44,119 nt of DNA from a virus: positions 1 through 44,119 of IMG/VR virus record IMGVR_UViG_3300020129_000184, one strand, 5' to 3'. Within the stretch, counting starts at the first letter, position 1. Every line of letters starts with the position of its first letter. Shown piece after piece: positions 1 through 7,683 of this stretch. The translations under genes and the position numbers were made by a program. The notes under the pieces are model-generated. The model was not told where the DNA came from and did no database searches. It saw only the letters and a list, made by a program, of their open reading frames with translations.

Positions 1-6
1 GCTCGC

Positions 7-24
7 TTCGTGCTTTCGCACGAA
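7..24. other. 7-bp hairpin at the packaging end
   Basis: TTCGTGC and GCACGAA pair perfectly around a TTTC loop. It sits about 35 bp upstream of the TerS start and has no T-run, so it does not look like a terminator. Being between HNH and TerS (if the window ends join), it could be part of a cos/TerS recognition site. That role is inferred from position alone. Confidence 0.4.
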
Positions 25-58
25 TCGGCAGGGGGGTTGAAACGAAAAAGGGGGTCCA

Positions 59-541
59 GTGCGCGGCTCGAAACCGAAACCGACAGCCAAAAAAATCCTC
101 GAAGGGAACCCCGGCAGGCGTCCCTTGAACGCGCAGGAACCCCTTTTGCCTGCCGCGACGAGCGACGACGTGCCGCCGGAACTGGCCGACGATCCCGTGG
201 CCAGTCTCGAGTGGCGGCGACTGCTGCCGTTGCTGCAGCGAGCGCACGCGATCACGCTGGGCGATCTCGGATCGTTGATCGCGCTCTGTCAGCAGTGGTC
301 GCGCTACCAGTCGGCGCACAAGCAAGTGCAGATCGATGGCATGGTGGTGAAGTCCGCGAACGGCTACGCGATTCCGAACGCGTTGATCGGCGTGTCCAAC
401 AAGGCGCTGGGGAATTGTCTGCGACTCTGGGCAGAGCTGGGACTCACGCCGTCGTCGCGCAGCCGCGTGACCACGACTCCGGGCGCGTCGTTGCCGGATG
501 ATCCGTTCGCAGAATTCGATCAACCGACCGGGGCGCACTGA
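59..541 (+). CDS. terS: Terminase small subunit, P27 family
   Basis: DNA-recognition subunit of the packaging motor; it binds the cos/pac region and recruits TerL. The 160-residue protein starts with a basic segment followed by the GNPGRRPLN stretch (residues 16-24) typical of the P27-type small terminase, then a helical DNA-binding/oligomerisation region. The GTG start at 59 is preceded by a G-rich Shine-Dalgarno (bases 48-53). Unusually, TerL is not the next gene: about 4.5 kb of integration genes lie between. The stop overlaps the next ATG (TGATG), so the downstream gene is probably translationally coupled. Confidence 0.88.
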   Translation: MRGSKPKPTAKKILEGNPGRRPLNAQEPLLPAATSDDVPPELADDPVASLEWRRLLPLLQRAHAITLGDLGSLIALCQQWSRYQSAHKQVQIDGMVVKSANGYAIPNALIGVSNKALGNCLRLWAELGLTPSSRSRVTTTPGASLPDDPFAEFDQPTGAH

Positions 542-786
542 TGATCCTCGAAATCTACAAGGACAGCCACGGCCAGAAGGGTCACTGCCGGTCGTGTCAC
601 GCGCCGATTGAGTGGGCCGAGTTGACCAGCGGCAAGCGGATGCCGTTCAACTTTCCGATTGTGGTGTCGCGCACGGACGCGCCGGTCTATCGCGGTGCAC
701 GCGTGATCGAGCGCGTCGATACGCTGTTCAACAAAACGCATTTCGCGACGTGTCCGCAGGCGCAGGACTGGAGACGGAACAAATGA
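541..786 (+). CDS. Small zinc-ribbon-like protein
   Basis: 81 residues, starting at the ATG that overlaps the TerS stop. Residues 16-19 form CRSC, and a second His/Cys pair follows near the C terminus (HFATC), giving a plausible treble-clef or ribbon zinc site. Function is unknown; such proteins are common in phage accessory clusters and may bind nucleic acid. Its stop overlaps the next start as ATGA. Confidence 0.7.
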   Translation: MILEIYKDSHGQKGHCRSCHAPIEWAELTSGKRMPFNFPIVVSRTDAPVYRGARVIERVDTLFNKTHFATCPQAQDWRRNK

Positions 787-1022
787 CGAACGACACGAAC
801 CTGGCCGCAGCGTTTTGCGCGTGCGGGGCGCAGTGGCACGGCTACGTGGTGGAACGTGCCGCCGCAATCATCGAGGCGCACCGATCACGCTGGGATCGCG
901 GCGGCGAGTGCGGCCAGATCTCGCACGCGGTGTATGCGCGGCGATTCCGATGCTTGTGTTTGGCGTGCAGCGCGGAGCGGCTCGCGCACCGCCGCGCAGC
1001 GCGACGGCGGATGAGGCGCTGA
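783..1022 (+). CDS. Small Cys-rich hypothetical protein
   Basis: 79 residues from ATG 783, which overlaps the previous stop. A CxC near residue 12-14 and a CLxC later suggest a zinc site, and the C-terminal tail is strongly Arg-rich, consistent with nucleic-acid contact. No family recognised. Translational coupling with its neighbour supports it being real. Confidence 0.6.
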   Translation: MTNDTNLAAAFCACGAQWHGYVVERAAAIIEAHRSRWDRGGECGQISHAVYARRFRCLCLACSAERLAHRRAARRRMRR

Positions 1023-1023
1023 C

Positions 1024-1212
1024 ATGGACATGGACACCGACGTCATCGCGGAAGTGATCGCGGAGATCCGGCGCGTGGAAGCGATCCGGGATCGGGCGCT
1101 GACCGACGAGGAAGTCCGCACGCTGAAGGCTGGCGCGTTTTTCCGACGCGTGGCCCCCGATTGGTTTGACGACGAGGAATCCGATGCCAGCGCGAACAGA
1201 GCGCCCCGTTGA
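1024..1212 (+). CDS. Hypothetical small acidic protein
   Basis: 62 residues, ATG at 1024 directly after the preceding stop. The N-terminal half is predicted as an amphipathic helix (IAEVIAEIRRVEAIRDRAL). No recognised domain. The 3' end overlaps the start of the excisionase-like gene by 29 bp. Confidence 0.55.
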   Translation: MDMDTDVIAEVIAEIRRVEAIRDRALTDEEVRTLKAGAFFRRVAPDWFDDEESDASANRAPR

Positions 1213-1441
1213 TACGCCGTGGCTAACGCCGCGTGAAGCCGCCGCCCGTGCCAAGGTAGGACCGCAGACCGTGTATGACGCGGTGCGGTCGGGGCGGTTG
1301 AAAGCCGCTCGACTCGGTGGCCGCAACGACATCCGGATCCATGTGGACTGGCTCGACGCGTGGATCGGCGCGGCGGTCATCGTCAACCCCGACGCGCCGG
1401 GGGACACGGTCGCGGCCTTCCGCAAACGGCGAAATCCCTAA
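1184..1441 (+). CDS. Excisionase-like helix-turn-helix protein
   Basis: 85 residues. Residues about 14-50 match the winged-helix HTH_17/MerR-like excisionase pattern: WLTPREAAARAKVGPQTVYD followed by a GRLKAARLGGR turn-and-wing. These proteins bind attachment-site DNA or act as regulators, and the integrase lies 1.8 kb downstream on the same strand, so a recombination directionality factor is the simplest reading. ATG 1184 is preferred over the TTG at 1166 because AGGA lies about 8 bases upstream. The gene ends at a TAA that is itself part of an AGCATA operator-like cluster. Confidence 0.72.
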   Translation: MPARTERPVDTPWLTPREAAARAKVGPQTVYDAVRSGRLKAARLGGRNDIRIHVDWLDAWIGAAVIVNPDAPGDTVAAFRKRRNP

Positions 1442-1480
1442 GCATATCGGCCTGATTAGGTAAGCATATGCTTGTATGCT
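1440..1480. promoter_or_regulatory. AGCATA half-site cluster with 12-bp palindrome
   Basis: AAGCATAT occurs at 1440-1447 and again at 1462-1469, exactly 22 bp (two helical turns) apart. The second copy is inside the perfect palindrome AAGCATATGCTT (1462-1473), and another inverted half-site TATGCT lies at 1475-1480. The segment is an AT-rich island in GC-rich DNA between the excisionase-like gene and the 1533 gene. It probably carries a promoter and a binding site for the neighbouring HTH or RHH protein. The sites are seen; their role is inferred. Confidence 0.6.
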
Positions 1481-1532
1481 ATCATCTCTCTGTCGGCTGG
1501 ATTCCCCGGCCGCAGTGAAAGGCAGAGAGCAC

Positions 1533-2255
1533 ATGGCAGCAACAGAGCGACACACCCCGACATGGCGCGACGAATTCCCCGATTACTACGCCGTCCCCGA
1601 CGTCATCGCCACCGATCCCCAGCTCGACGACATGTCGTGGCACAACGACGTATGTCCCAGCTTCACGGCGAAGGGCTACGACAGCAGCAACGACCGCCCC
1701 GACGTGCGGTTATGGGTGGCCGCGCTCAAGATCGAGGATCGCGAGTTTCCCGAACAGCCGCGCCTGATGGTGTCGGACGGCGAGATTGTGATCCGCACGT
1801 GGGACGACGACACCGACGCGGGGCAGGCCGTCGAGCTGCTGCGCGACGTGTGCCGCAAGGCGACGGCCGGTGAGCTGACGCTCGCGGCCACGCTGCAGTA
1901 CCTGACGGACGAGGCGCTGCTCACGTTTGGACGCACGACGCGGCGTTTCAACCCCGACGAGAACGAAGCCGCGATCTACTGGGCGGAACTGCAGCGCCGG
2001 GGACTCGGTCAGGACTGGTCAACCGACGCCATCGTGTCGCGCATGAAGGTGCAGATCGCGGCCGACATCGAGTCGGGCGTGCTCCCCGCCACGGTCGCGT
2101 CGTTTCAGGATCTGCACGACTACGTGGACGCCAACGAGTACGGCGACTTGTGCACGCCGGAATGCCCCTTTGACGCTGGCGACGACGCCGACGCAGGCAA
2201 AGTGAACGCCGCGCAGGACGCCATCGACCAGTGGCTGAAAGGCGGTCGGCAGTGA
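1533..2255 (+). CDS. Hypothetical acidic protein
   Basis: 240 residues from ATG 1533, chosen because AGGCAGAG sits just upstream; the longer frame from 1476 would run through the operator region. The protein is rich in Asp/Glu and ends in an acidic segment followed by an amphipathic helix. I recognise no domain. It is the first gene after the AGCATA operator cluster and overlaps the next start as GTGA, so it likely heads a small operon running to the integrase. Confidence 0.65.
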   Translation: MAATERHTPTWRDEFPDYYAVPDVIATDPQLDDMSWHNDVCPSFTAKGYDSSNDRPDVRLWVAALKIEDREFPEQPRLMVSDGEIVIRTWDDDTDAGQAVELLRDVCRKATAGELTLAATLQYLTDEALLTFGRTTRRFNPDENEAAIYWAELQRRGLGQDWSTDAIVSRMKVQIAADIESGVLPATVASFQDLHDYVDANEYGDLCTPECPFDAGDDADAGKVNAAQDAIDQWLKGGRQ

Positions 2256-2416
2256 TCATCACCCTGACGCTGATCGCGATTGCGATCCTGTTGCTCGTCC
2301 TCGTCCTCGCCAACGACAAAGCGAAGTCCGCCCTGCTCACGACGCTGGCCGTCGTCGGCATGGTGATCGGGCTGGCGGTGTTCGGCTACCTCGTGCAGAG
2401 CGTGGTGGGTCAGTAA
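2252..2416 (+). CDS. Small membrane protein, two TM segments
   Basis: 54 residues from GTG 2252, overlapping the previous stop. Two hydrophobic stretches (ITLTLIAIAILLLVLVLA and TTLAVVGMVIGLAVFGYLV) are separated by a short polar loop with DKAK. Possible inner-membrane protein; in an integration/lysogeny block it could serve superinfection exclusion, but that is only a guess. Confidence 0.6.
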   Translation: MIITLTLIAIAILLLVLVLANDKAKSALLTTLAVVGMVIGLAVFGYLVQSVVGQ

Positions 2417-2628
2417 TGGCGATCAAAATGACTCGCGTCGAGCGCCTGTACTTCGACCTCGATCACCTCGACAACGCGGAGCACATCATCACGCAGACGA
2501 TCAAGGCGGCGGCGGACGATATCGCGGCGAGTGCCGCGAACGATCCCGACAGCCGGATGCAACGGCGCACGGTGCTGGCCGATTGCGCGTTCGATCTGCG
2601 GATGGCCGTGGGCAAGGGGGCGAAATGA
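2416..2628 (+). CDS. Hypothetical protein
   Basis: 70 residues, ATG at 2416 overlapping the preceding TAA by one base. Predicted mostly helical, without recognised motifs. The stop overlaps the next ATG as ATGA. Confidence 0.55.
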   Translation: MAIKMTRVERLYFDLDHLDNAEHIITQTIKAAADDIAASAANDPDSRMQRRTVLADCAFDLRMAVGKGAK

Positions 2629-2870
2629 AGCGCGCCCGACGTATCGCCCACGAAGTCGCGGAAGCCTCGCGAGCGAAGGTGCAGGGGACCAAACCCCGCG
2701 ATCCTCGCGAGCTGGTCGCGACCGCCCGAACCCTAGAGCGATGGCTCGCGAAGCGCCGGAAGGTCCGCAAGGAACTGCGCTTCATCGACCAGCAGATCAA
2801 GCACGAGCGGAAAATGCTCAAGGCGCTGGCCGGGGTCAACTTCGACGACAACAACGGGGGTGCACTGTGA
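2625..2870 (+). CDS. Basic helical hypothetical protein
   Basis: 81 residues from ATG 2625. Lys/Arg-rich and strongly helical (about residues 30-70 read as an amphipathic or coiled-coil helix with KRRKVRKELRFIDQQIKHER). It may bind nucleic acid. The GTGA overlap with the following RHH gene places it in the same transcription unit. Confidence 0.55.
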   Translation: MKRARRIAHEVAEASRAKVQGTKPRDPRELVATARTLERWLAKRRKVRKELRFIDQQIKHERKMLKALAGVNFDDNNGGAL

Positions 2871-3214
2871 GCGCCCCCGCTGTCCGTCGCCGCTCGTTCG
2901 AATTCAGCGCCACTGATCAGACGACCGCGAAGCGGTACCTGCTCAGTGGGATCCCCCCAGCGTTCTGGACCGCCGTCCGCGCCCGTGCACGGCGCGACGG
3001 TGTCGCCGTTCGCACGCTGATCCTCACCCTGCTGCGGCGACACCTCGACGACGAGACGCCGCCGCAGGTGTACGCCGCCGCGCCGGACTTGCTCGCCGCC
3101 GTGCGTGCGGCGGCGGCGGACCTCGACGCGTCGATCCACGGCGCGAAACCCCCGATCCACCCGATCAGGCTGGCGGCGATCTACCGTGTCGCCCTTCACA
3201 AGGCTGGTGAGTAG
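2867..3214 (+). CDS. Ribbon-helix-helix-like DNA-binding protein
   Basis: 115 residues from GTG 2867. Residues about 28-58 (IPPAFWTAVRARARRDG followed by VAVRTLILTLLRRHL) fit the RHH fold: a short strand, helix, turn, helix. Such proteins bind palindromic operators as dimers. Its place three bases before the integrase start suggests a role in integrase or excision control. The C-terminal half is Ala-rich and unassigned. Confidence 0.6.
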   Translation: MSAPAVRRRSFEFSATDQTTAKRYLLSGIPPAFWTAVRARARRDGVAVRTLILTLLRRHLDDETPPQVYAAAPDLLAAVRAAAADLDASIHGAKPPIHPIRLAAIYRVALHKAGE

Positions 3215-3216
3215 TC

Positions 3217-4737
3217 ATGGCAACGAGCGATACGACAACGTGGAAGCGATGCGCGTGCGGTGAAGCACGGTGGAACAAGTGCCGCCACCCGTGGTACATG
3301 GTCAAGTTCGTCTGGGGGACGACGCCGGACGGCACGCCGAAGGGCCACGAGTGCCAGATCAACCGCTGGGCGTTCCTATGCCTGAAGGAAACGATCACGA
3401 CACGCACGAGGGCCGCCGAAGTCGTGGAGATCATTCGCACGCGGATCCGCGACGGCTCGTACCTCACGGCCAAGGAATTCAAATCCCGGCCCGTTGAAAA
3501 AGTGGTGGTCCAGGACGCGCCCGAAAAAAATCTCGCGCAGCTCGTCGCGGACTTCGACGAGCACGAACTGAAACGGAAGTCGGTCAAGAACTGCAGCCTC
3601 AACGTGCAGCGCGATCACCGGTCCCGGCTGACGCGCCTCGTCGAGTATGAGGACTACGGTACCCGTCTGGTCGCGGCGATTAACGCCGACGCGTTGATCG
3701 ACTTCAAACAGGACGAGCTGGACGAGCTGTCCACGTCCTCGTGGCGGCAGTACTACGGGATCTATCTGCGCCTGTTTCACTTCGCGAGGCGGGAGGGGCT
3801 AATCACGGTGCACCCGCTCGACAAGCTCAAAATGGCGACGTGGCAGTGGGACGAGCTACGACGACAGAAGGATCAGCCGCGCACGCAGCGGCTCAAGGTC
3901 GGGCAGCAGGCCAAGCTGCTCCACGCCGCCCTGATCGTCGCGCACTCCAAACGGGTGACCGGCGGCAAGGGCAGCGGGGGCGCGTCGGCGCAGAGCGTGC
4001 GCTTTGCCGCGCAGCGGATGCACGACTTGATTCTGGGGGCGCTCGAAACCGGCGGACGCCGGGGCGAGCTGCTGGCGCTCCGGTGGATGGACGTCGCGTC
4101 CGGTCCCCAGCTGACGCCGAAGGACGAAGTGACCTTCGCCGCACGGGAAACGGGCGCGGCGAAAAAGGGGATCGGCCGGGGGCGGGACGTCCCCATGACC
4201 GACGACTACCGGGAAGTGCTGTTGCGGCGGCGGATCAACAAGCTGACCGGCCAGCCCTACCGCCTGACCGACTACGTGTACGGCATGGAGACGGGCGCAC
4301 GGATCGAGTGCAACAACGCGATTGCGCTGGGGTGGAAACGCACCGTCGTGATCAGCGAAGGCCACACGCCCGAAATCATGGACGGGGGGATGCTCGCGCC
4401 AGCGTCGGCGGCGATCTACCGCCACGCCGATCTGCACTTTCACGACCTCAGGCGGGAGTGCGCGTCGAGGTGGCTGGCGCTGGGGGTGAACATCAAAACG
4501 ATTTCGGTCCTGCTGGGCCACGAGAGCACCCAGACGACCGAGATCTACCTGAACGTGCGAGCGTCGTCAGCCAAGGCTGAGATCAAAGCGTTCGAAGCGA
4601 AGCGCCGGGAACTGGAAGCCGCAGCGGCGGCGGCGGGGTCTGAGCACGGCAAACGTTCGACAAACGACCGGACGCCAGACCCCACGCCGACACGTCCGCG
4701 CCTGATCAAGGGCCGCAAGTCTGGTGATCTCAAGTAG
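3217..4737 (+). CDS. int: Tyrosine site-specific integrase
   Basis: 506 residues; ATG 3217 directly follows the RHH gene. The catalytic core is intact: Arg in GGRRGELLALRW (residues 279-290), HDLRR (H409, R412), LGHES (H435) and nucleophile Y444 in TEIYLNV. An N-terminal Cys cluster (CACG near 12-15, then C22) may form a zinc site, followed by an arm-binding/SAM-like region near 105-200. It catalyses attP x attB recombination. The coding end contains one copy of an 18-bp repeat whose second copy is 261 bp downstream, as expected for arm-type sites near attP. Confidence 0.95.
   Translation: MATSDTTTWKRCACGEARWNKCRHPWYMVKFVWGTTPDGTPKGHECQINRWAFLCLKETITTRTRAAEVVEIIRTRIRDGSYLTAKEFKSRPVEKVVVQDAPEKNLAQLVADFDEHELKRKSVKNCSLNVQRDHRSRLTRLVEYEDYGTRLVAAINADALIDFKQDELDELSTSSWRQYYGIYLRLFHFARREGLITVHPLDKLKMATWQWDELRRQKDQPRTQRLKVGQQAKLLHAALIVAHSKRVTGGKGSGGASAQSVRFAAQRMHDLILGALETGGRRGELLALRWMDVASGPQLTPKDEVTFAARETGAAKKGIGRGRDVPMTDDYREVLLRRRINKLTGQPYRLTDYVYGMETGARIECNNAIALGWKRTVVISEGHTPEIMDGGMLAPASAAIYRHADLHFHDLRRECASRWLALGVNIKTISVLLGHESTQTTEIYLNVRASSAKAEIKAFEAKRRELEAAAAAAGSEHGKRSTNDRTPDPTPTRPRLIKGRKSGDLK
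4650..4667 (+). repeat. 18-bp direct repeat, copy 1 (candidate integrase arm site)
   Basis: CAAACGTTCGACAAACGA, identical to 4911-4928. Internally it is two CAAACG half-units 11 bp apart. It lies within the last codons of the integrase gene. Confidence 0.75.
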
Positions 4738-4910
4738 TTGTAGACTACACTCCGCAAGCGTGGCGTGTCGAAGTTGCCTGCCACGAGGGCAAGGATCAGC
4801 GGGGGGCAGACTATCGCTCCCCGTCGTAACACGCAGAATCAGGCCGTTTTCGTCTCGACACGATAGGAACCTTCTTACACCGTCTCAGCCTGTTTGCTCC
4901 CGCCGCACGA

Positions 4911-4928
4911 CAAACGTTCGACAAACGA
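4911..4928 (+). repeat. 18-bp direct repeat, copy 2 (candidate integrase arm site)
   Basis: Exact second copy of the 18-bp word at 4650-4667, same orientation. The pair brackets about 240 bp that probably includes the attP core. Confidence 0.75.
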
Positions 4929-4991
4929 TCCACGACCACGACCATACCAGCGCCTCTCTGACGCGTCGAGGCGTCCGACGATCAGACACCG

Positions 4992-5012
4992 GACACGAAC
5001 ACCGTTCGTGTC
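4992..5012. promoter_or_regulatory. 9-3-9 inverted repeat upstream of TerL
   Basis: GACACGAAC and GTTCGTGTC are perfect inverted arms around ACC, ending 49 bp before the TerL start. No T-run follows, so an operator is more likely than a terminator. The word CCGGACACGAAC at 4989-5000 recurs at 6826-6837 downstream of the next promoter. Confidence 0.6.
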
Positions 5013-5061
5013 ACCACGGGCCAGCCAGCCAGCGGACGGCCCCGTCTGAGGCATCGCCGCC

Positions 5062-6732
5062 GTGAACGTGATCGACCGGTACGCCGCCGACGTGGTGACC
5101 GGGAAGATCCCCGCCGGGAAGTACCACCGGCTGGCCTGCGTCCGCCACCAACGCGACCGGGACCGGGAAGGCTCGCGGCGGTTCCCCTACCGGTTCGAAC
5201 TGGCGCAGGCGGATCGGTTCTTTCGCTTCGCGCAGGCGCTGCGGCACTACAAGGGCCAATGGGCCGGACAGCCGATCACGCTGCAGCCGCATCAGTGCTT
5301 CCGACTCGGCTCGCTCTTCGCGTGGCGGCACACGCGCACCGGCCTGCGGCGATTCCGCACGAGCTACAACGAAGTGCCTCGCAAAAACGGCAAGAGCCTT
5401 GAGGCCGCCGTGGTCGCGTTGTACGTCACGTTCTTTTGCGGCGAGGGCGGGGCCGAGGGGTACTGCATCGCGACGAAACGCGAGCAGGCCAAGATCGTAT
5501 TCGGGGACGCGAAAAAACTTGTCCAGTCGAGCGGCCTGCGCTCGCGGATCGTCGTGCTCACGGCGAACCTGCACCGCGACGACACCGCGTCGAAGCTCGA
5601 GCCACTCGGCGCGGATCGCGATTCGACGGACGGCCTGAATCCGCAGCTCGTGATCATCGACGAAGCGCACGCCATGAAATCACGCGGCCTGATCGACGTC
5701 ATGGAGACGGCGACGGGCGCTCGTCGCGAACCGATCATCGACTGGATCACGACCGCCGGGAATGATCCGTTCAGCCCGTGCGGCGATCAACACGACTACG
5801 CGTGCAAGGTGCTCGACGGCGTGATCACCGACGACACGCTGTTCTGTTTCATCGCGCACGCGGACCTCGACGACGATCCGTGGCACGAAACGACGTGGCG
5901 GAAAGCCAATCCGAATTACGGCGTGTCGGTGCTGCCGGAGGATCTGCGTGCGCTCGCGACGAAAGCGCAGGCGATGGCGCCGGCGGCGGCGGCGTTCAAA
6001 CAAAAGCGATTGAATCTCTGGGTCAACACGTTGTCGCCGTGGTTGTCGCTCGAAGGCTGGCGGCGGGGGCAAAATGTCTGGAACCTGGACGACGTCGATC
6101 ATCAGCGGTGCTGGATCGGGATCGACATGTCGTCGAAGATCGATCTGACGGCGGTCGTGTGCGTGTTTCCGCCGACCGATCATCGCGAGTCGTGGCGGAT
6201 CGTGCCGTGGTGCTTGACGCCTGAGGACACGCTCGACGCTCGCGCCCACACCGACCGCGTGCCGTACCGCAGCTGGCTGGAGCCGACGCGACTCGGTCGC
6301 ACGCTTCGCACGTGTCCCGGCAACCGGATCGATCAGGACGTCGTGCGCGAGATGGTGCGCGAGGCGGCCGCACGCTTCGACGTGCAGGGGATCGGGATCG
6401 ATCCGTGGAACGCGGGGAACCTCGCGAAGGATCTCCACGATGACGGCTTCCACGTCGTCGAGATTCCGCAAAACCTCTCGCAGATCACTGGCCCTGCGAA
6501 AGATTTCGAGGCGGACGTGCTCGACGCGCTCGTGGATGCGAGCGGTGATCCGCTGATGACGTGGTGCATTTCCAACGCTCGCGTGCAGCGGGACGCGAAA
6601 GACAACATCTACCCGACGAAAAAACAGAGCCGGGGCCGGATCGATCCGGTCATGGCCGCACTACTGGGCCGAAAACTCGCCGCCCTGCCGGGGGAACAAC
6701 CCGCCGAAGATCCTGTCCTCGTCGTCGCCTGA
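5062..6732 (+). CDS. terL: Terminase large subunit (ATPase/nuclease)
   Basis: 556 residues from GTG 5062. HK97/Terminase_1-type motor: an atypical Walker A, PRKNGKS (residues 106-112), Walker B VIIDEAH (197-203, D200/E201), and a C-terminal RNase-H-like nuclease starting at IGIDMSSKIDL with metal-binding D353. It cuts concatemers at cos and pumps DNA into the prohead through the portal. A likely Shine-Dalgarno (CTGAGG) precedes the start. It is separated from TerS by 4.5 kb. The stop is followed by a hairpin and a strong promoter. Confidence 0.95.
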   Translation: MNVIDRYAADVVTGKIPAGKYHRLACVRHQRDRDREGSRRFPYRFELAQADRFFRFAQALRHYKGQWAGQPITLQPHQCFRLGSLFAWRHTRTGLRRFRTSYNEVPRKNGKSLEAAVVALYVTFFCGEGGAEGYCIATKREQAKIVFGDAKKLVQSSGLRSRIVVLTANLHRDDTASKLEPLGADRDSTDGLNPQLVIIDEAHAMKSRGLIDVMETATGARREPIIDWITTAGNDPFSPCGDQHDYACKVLDGVITDDTLFCFIAHADLDDDPWHETTWRKANPNYGVSVLPEDLRALATKAQAMAPAAAAFKQKRLNLWVNTLSPWLSLEGWRRGQNVWNLDDVDHQRCWIGIDMSSKIDLTAVVCVFPPTDHRESWRIVPWCLTPEDTLDARAHTDRVPYRSWLEPTRLGRTLRTCPGNRIDQDVVREMVREAAARFDVQGIGIDPWNAGNLAKDLHDDGFHVVEIPQNLSQITGPAKDFEADVLDALVDASGDPLMTWCISNARVQRDAKDNIYPTKKQSRGRIDPVMAALLGRKLAALPGEQPAEDPVLVVA

Positions 6733-6753
6733 CCCTCAAAAACCCTCGAAATC

Positions 6754-6769
6754 AGGCCGATTCCGGCCT
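6754..6769. terminator. Hairpin after TerL
   Basis: AGGCCG and CGGCCT pair around ATTC, 21 bp after the TerL stop and two bases before the next -35 box. It lacks a T-run, so a rho-independent terminator is not secure. It also includes most of the AATCAGGCCG motif. Confidence 0.35.
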
Positions 6770-6771
6770 AG

Positions 6772-6801
6772 TTGACAAACCCAACGTGTTGGGTTTATGA
6801 T
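6772..6801 (+). promoter_or_regulatory. Sigma70-type promoter with operator filling the spacer
   Basis: TTGACA (6772-6777) and TATGAT (6796-6801) are separated by 18 bp. The spacer is a perfect palindrome: AAACCCAAC and GTTGGGTTT around GT, spanning 6777-6796. A repressor bound here would exclude RNA polymerase. The first gene starts at 6857. This is the best promoter in the window by sequence. Confidence 0.85.
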
Positions 6802-6856
6802 TGTTCTTGTTGGACGGCAATGACGCCGGACACGAACCCGAAAGAGAGAGACGGAA

Positions 6857-7147
6857 ATGATCAAGTTCAACCGCTACCACGTGACGAACGGCACCGTTAA
6901 GGCCAAGTGCTGGTACAACCTCGACAACCGCACCGACCGTCAGCCCTGCGTGACGATCTACGGCAAGGACTACAGCAACGGGCTGGGCGCGATCTTCGCA
7001 GACCTCTACAAGAACGACACCGACTTTCACACGGACTACTTCGACAAGGGCAAGGTGGTGCTCTTCGCGGATCACCCGCTCTACGCCGAAGCTCGCGCCC
7101 GTGTCGAGCAGTTCGCGGCCGACAAGACCGTGAAGGCGGGGGCGTAA
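6857..7147 (+). CDS. Hypothetical protein, first gene of repressed operon
   Basis: 96 residues, ATG 6857 with GAGAGAGACGG upstream. Aromatic-rich beta-type composition (residues about 5-60) with many Tyr/Asp; no known domain. It lies 56 bp behind the palindromic promoter and is the lead gene of a run of small proteins up to 8293. Confidence 0.65.
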   Translation: MIKFNRYHVTNGTVKAKCWYNLDNRTDRQPCVTIYGKDYSNGLGAIFADLYKNDTDFHTDYFDKGKVVLFADHPLYAEARARVEQFAADKTVKAGA

Positions 7148-7351
7148 ATGACCGTGCAGGCCGTGAAAACCGCCGCCGGATACTACCGCGTCGGGAAAGA
7201 ATTCGTCGTTGAGCGCACGGCGGACGGCTGGCGCTGGCACTCGACGGATTACACGCGGGGCGGGGAGTGGCGCTCGACGAAGCGCGAGGCGATGCAGGAT
7301 CTGGACGCGTTTTTGACGGTGTTCGATTTCATGAAAAAGGGAGGACGGTAA
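7148..7351 (+). CDS. Hypothetical small protein
   Basis: 67 residues, ATG immediately after the preceding stop. A short beta-rich domain (YYRVGKEFVVERTADGWRWHS) followed by a helix that reads REAMQDLDAFLTVFDF. Looks like small phage proteins that modulate host functions, but no family is assigned. Confidence 0.6.
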   Translation: MTVQAVKTAAGYYRVGKEFVVERTADGWRWHSTDYTRGGEWRSTKREAMQDLDAFLTVFDFMKKGGR

Positions 7352-7354
7352 GTC

Positions 7355-7681
7355 ATGGCAACGACGATTCGGGAACGGGCGCAGGCGCTGGCCGACAAAA
7401 CGGCCGACGCCTACTCGTGGGACAACTACAGCGGCGACCGGTGGCAGGCGAGCATCGCCATGCTGCTGCGCCGGGGCTACAGCGACCGCGAGGCGGAAGC
7501 GATCATGCGGTCCAAGTGGACGCGCTGGGCGGGGGACATGGCGTCGGGGCGGAAAGGCTACCGCTACGGCCTGACGAACAGCGCCGACCTTGCGCGGTTC
7601 CTCGACAGCATGAAGGCCGACGAGCGAGCGCGGCAGGTTGCGGAGCTGGTCGCGGGAACCTTCGGCACGGGGGAGGTGTAG
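7355..7681 (+). CDS. Hypothetical helical protein
   Basis: 108 residues. The central part (WQASIAMLLRRGYSDREAEAIMRSKW) resembles a small helical domain common in phage accessory proteins: a repeated helix-turn with RGYS/DREAEAIM. No enzymatic motif. GGAGG-type ribosome site is present in GGGAGGACGG upstream. Confidence 0.6.
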   Translation: MATTIRERAQALADKTADAYSWDNYSGDRWQASIAMLLRRGYSDREAEAIMRSKWTRWAGDMASGRKGYRYGLTNSADLARFLDSMKADERARQVAELVAGTFGTGEV

Positions 7682-7683
7682 TC

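Larger units (their letters stand above)
4738..5061. other. Candidate attP region (no gene)
   Basis: 324 bp between integrase and TerL with no supported gene. It contains GTAGT...ACTAC (4735-4749), TTGCC...GGCAA, an AATCAGGCCG motif (4837-4846), the second 18-bp repeat (4911-4928) and a 9-3-9 inverted repeat (4992-5012). An attachment site next to its integrase is the normal arrangement, but I cannot mark the crossover core without the host attB. No tRNA 3' end was recognised in it. Confidence 0.55.

Noticed and set aside
3741-4580. Long second frame inside integrase
   Set aside because: Arg/Gly/Ala-rich shadow frame without a start context; the integrase frame carries all catalytic motifs.
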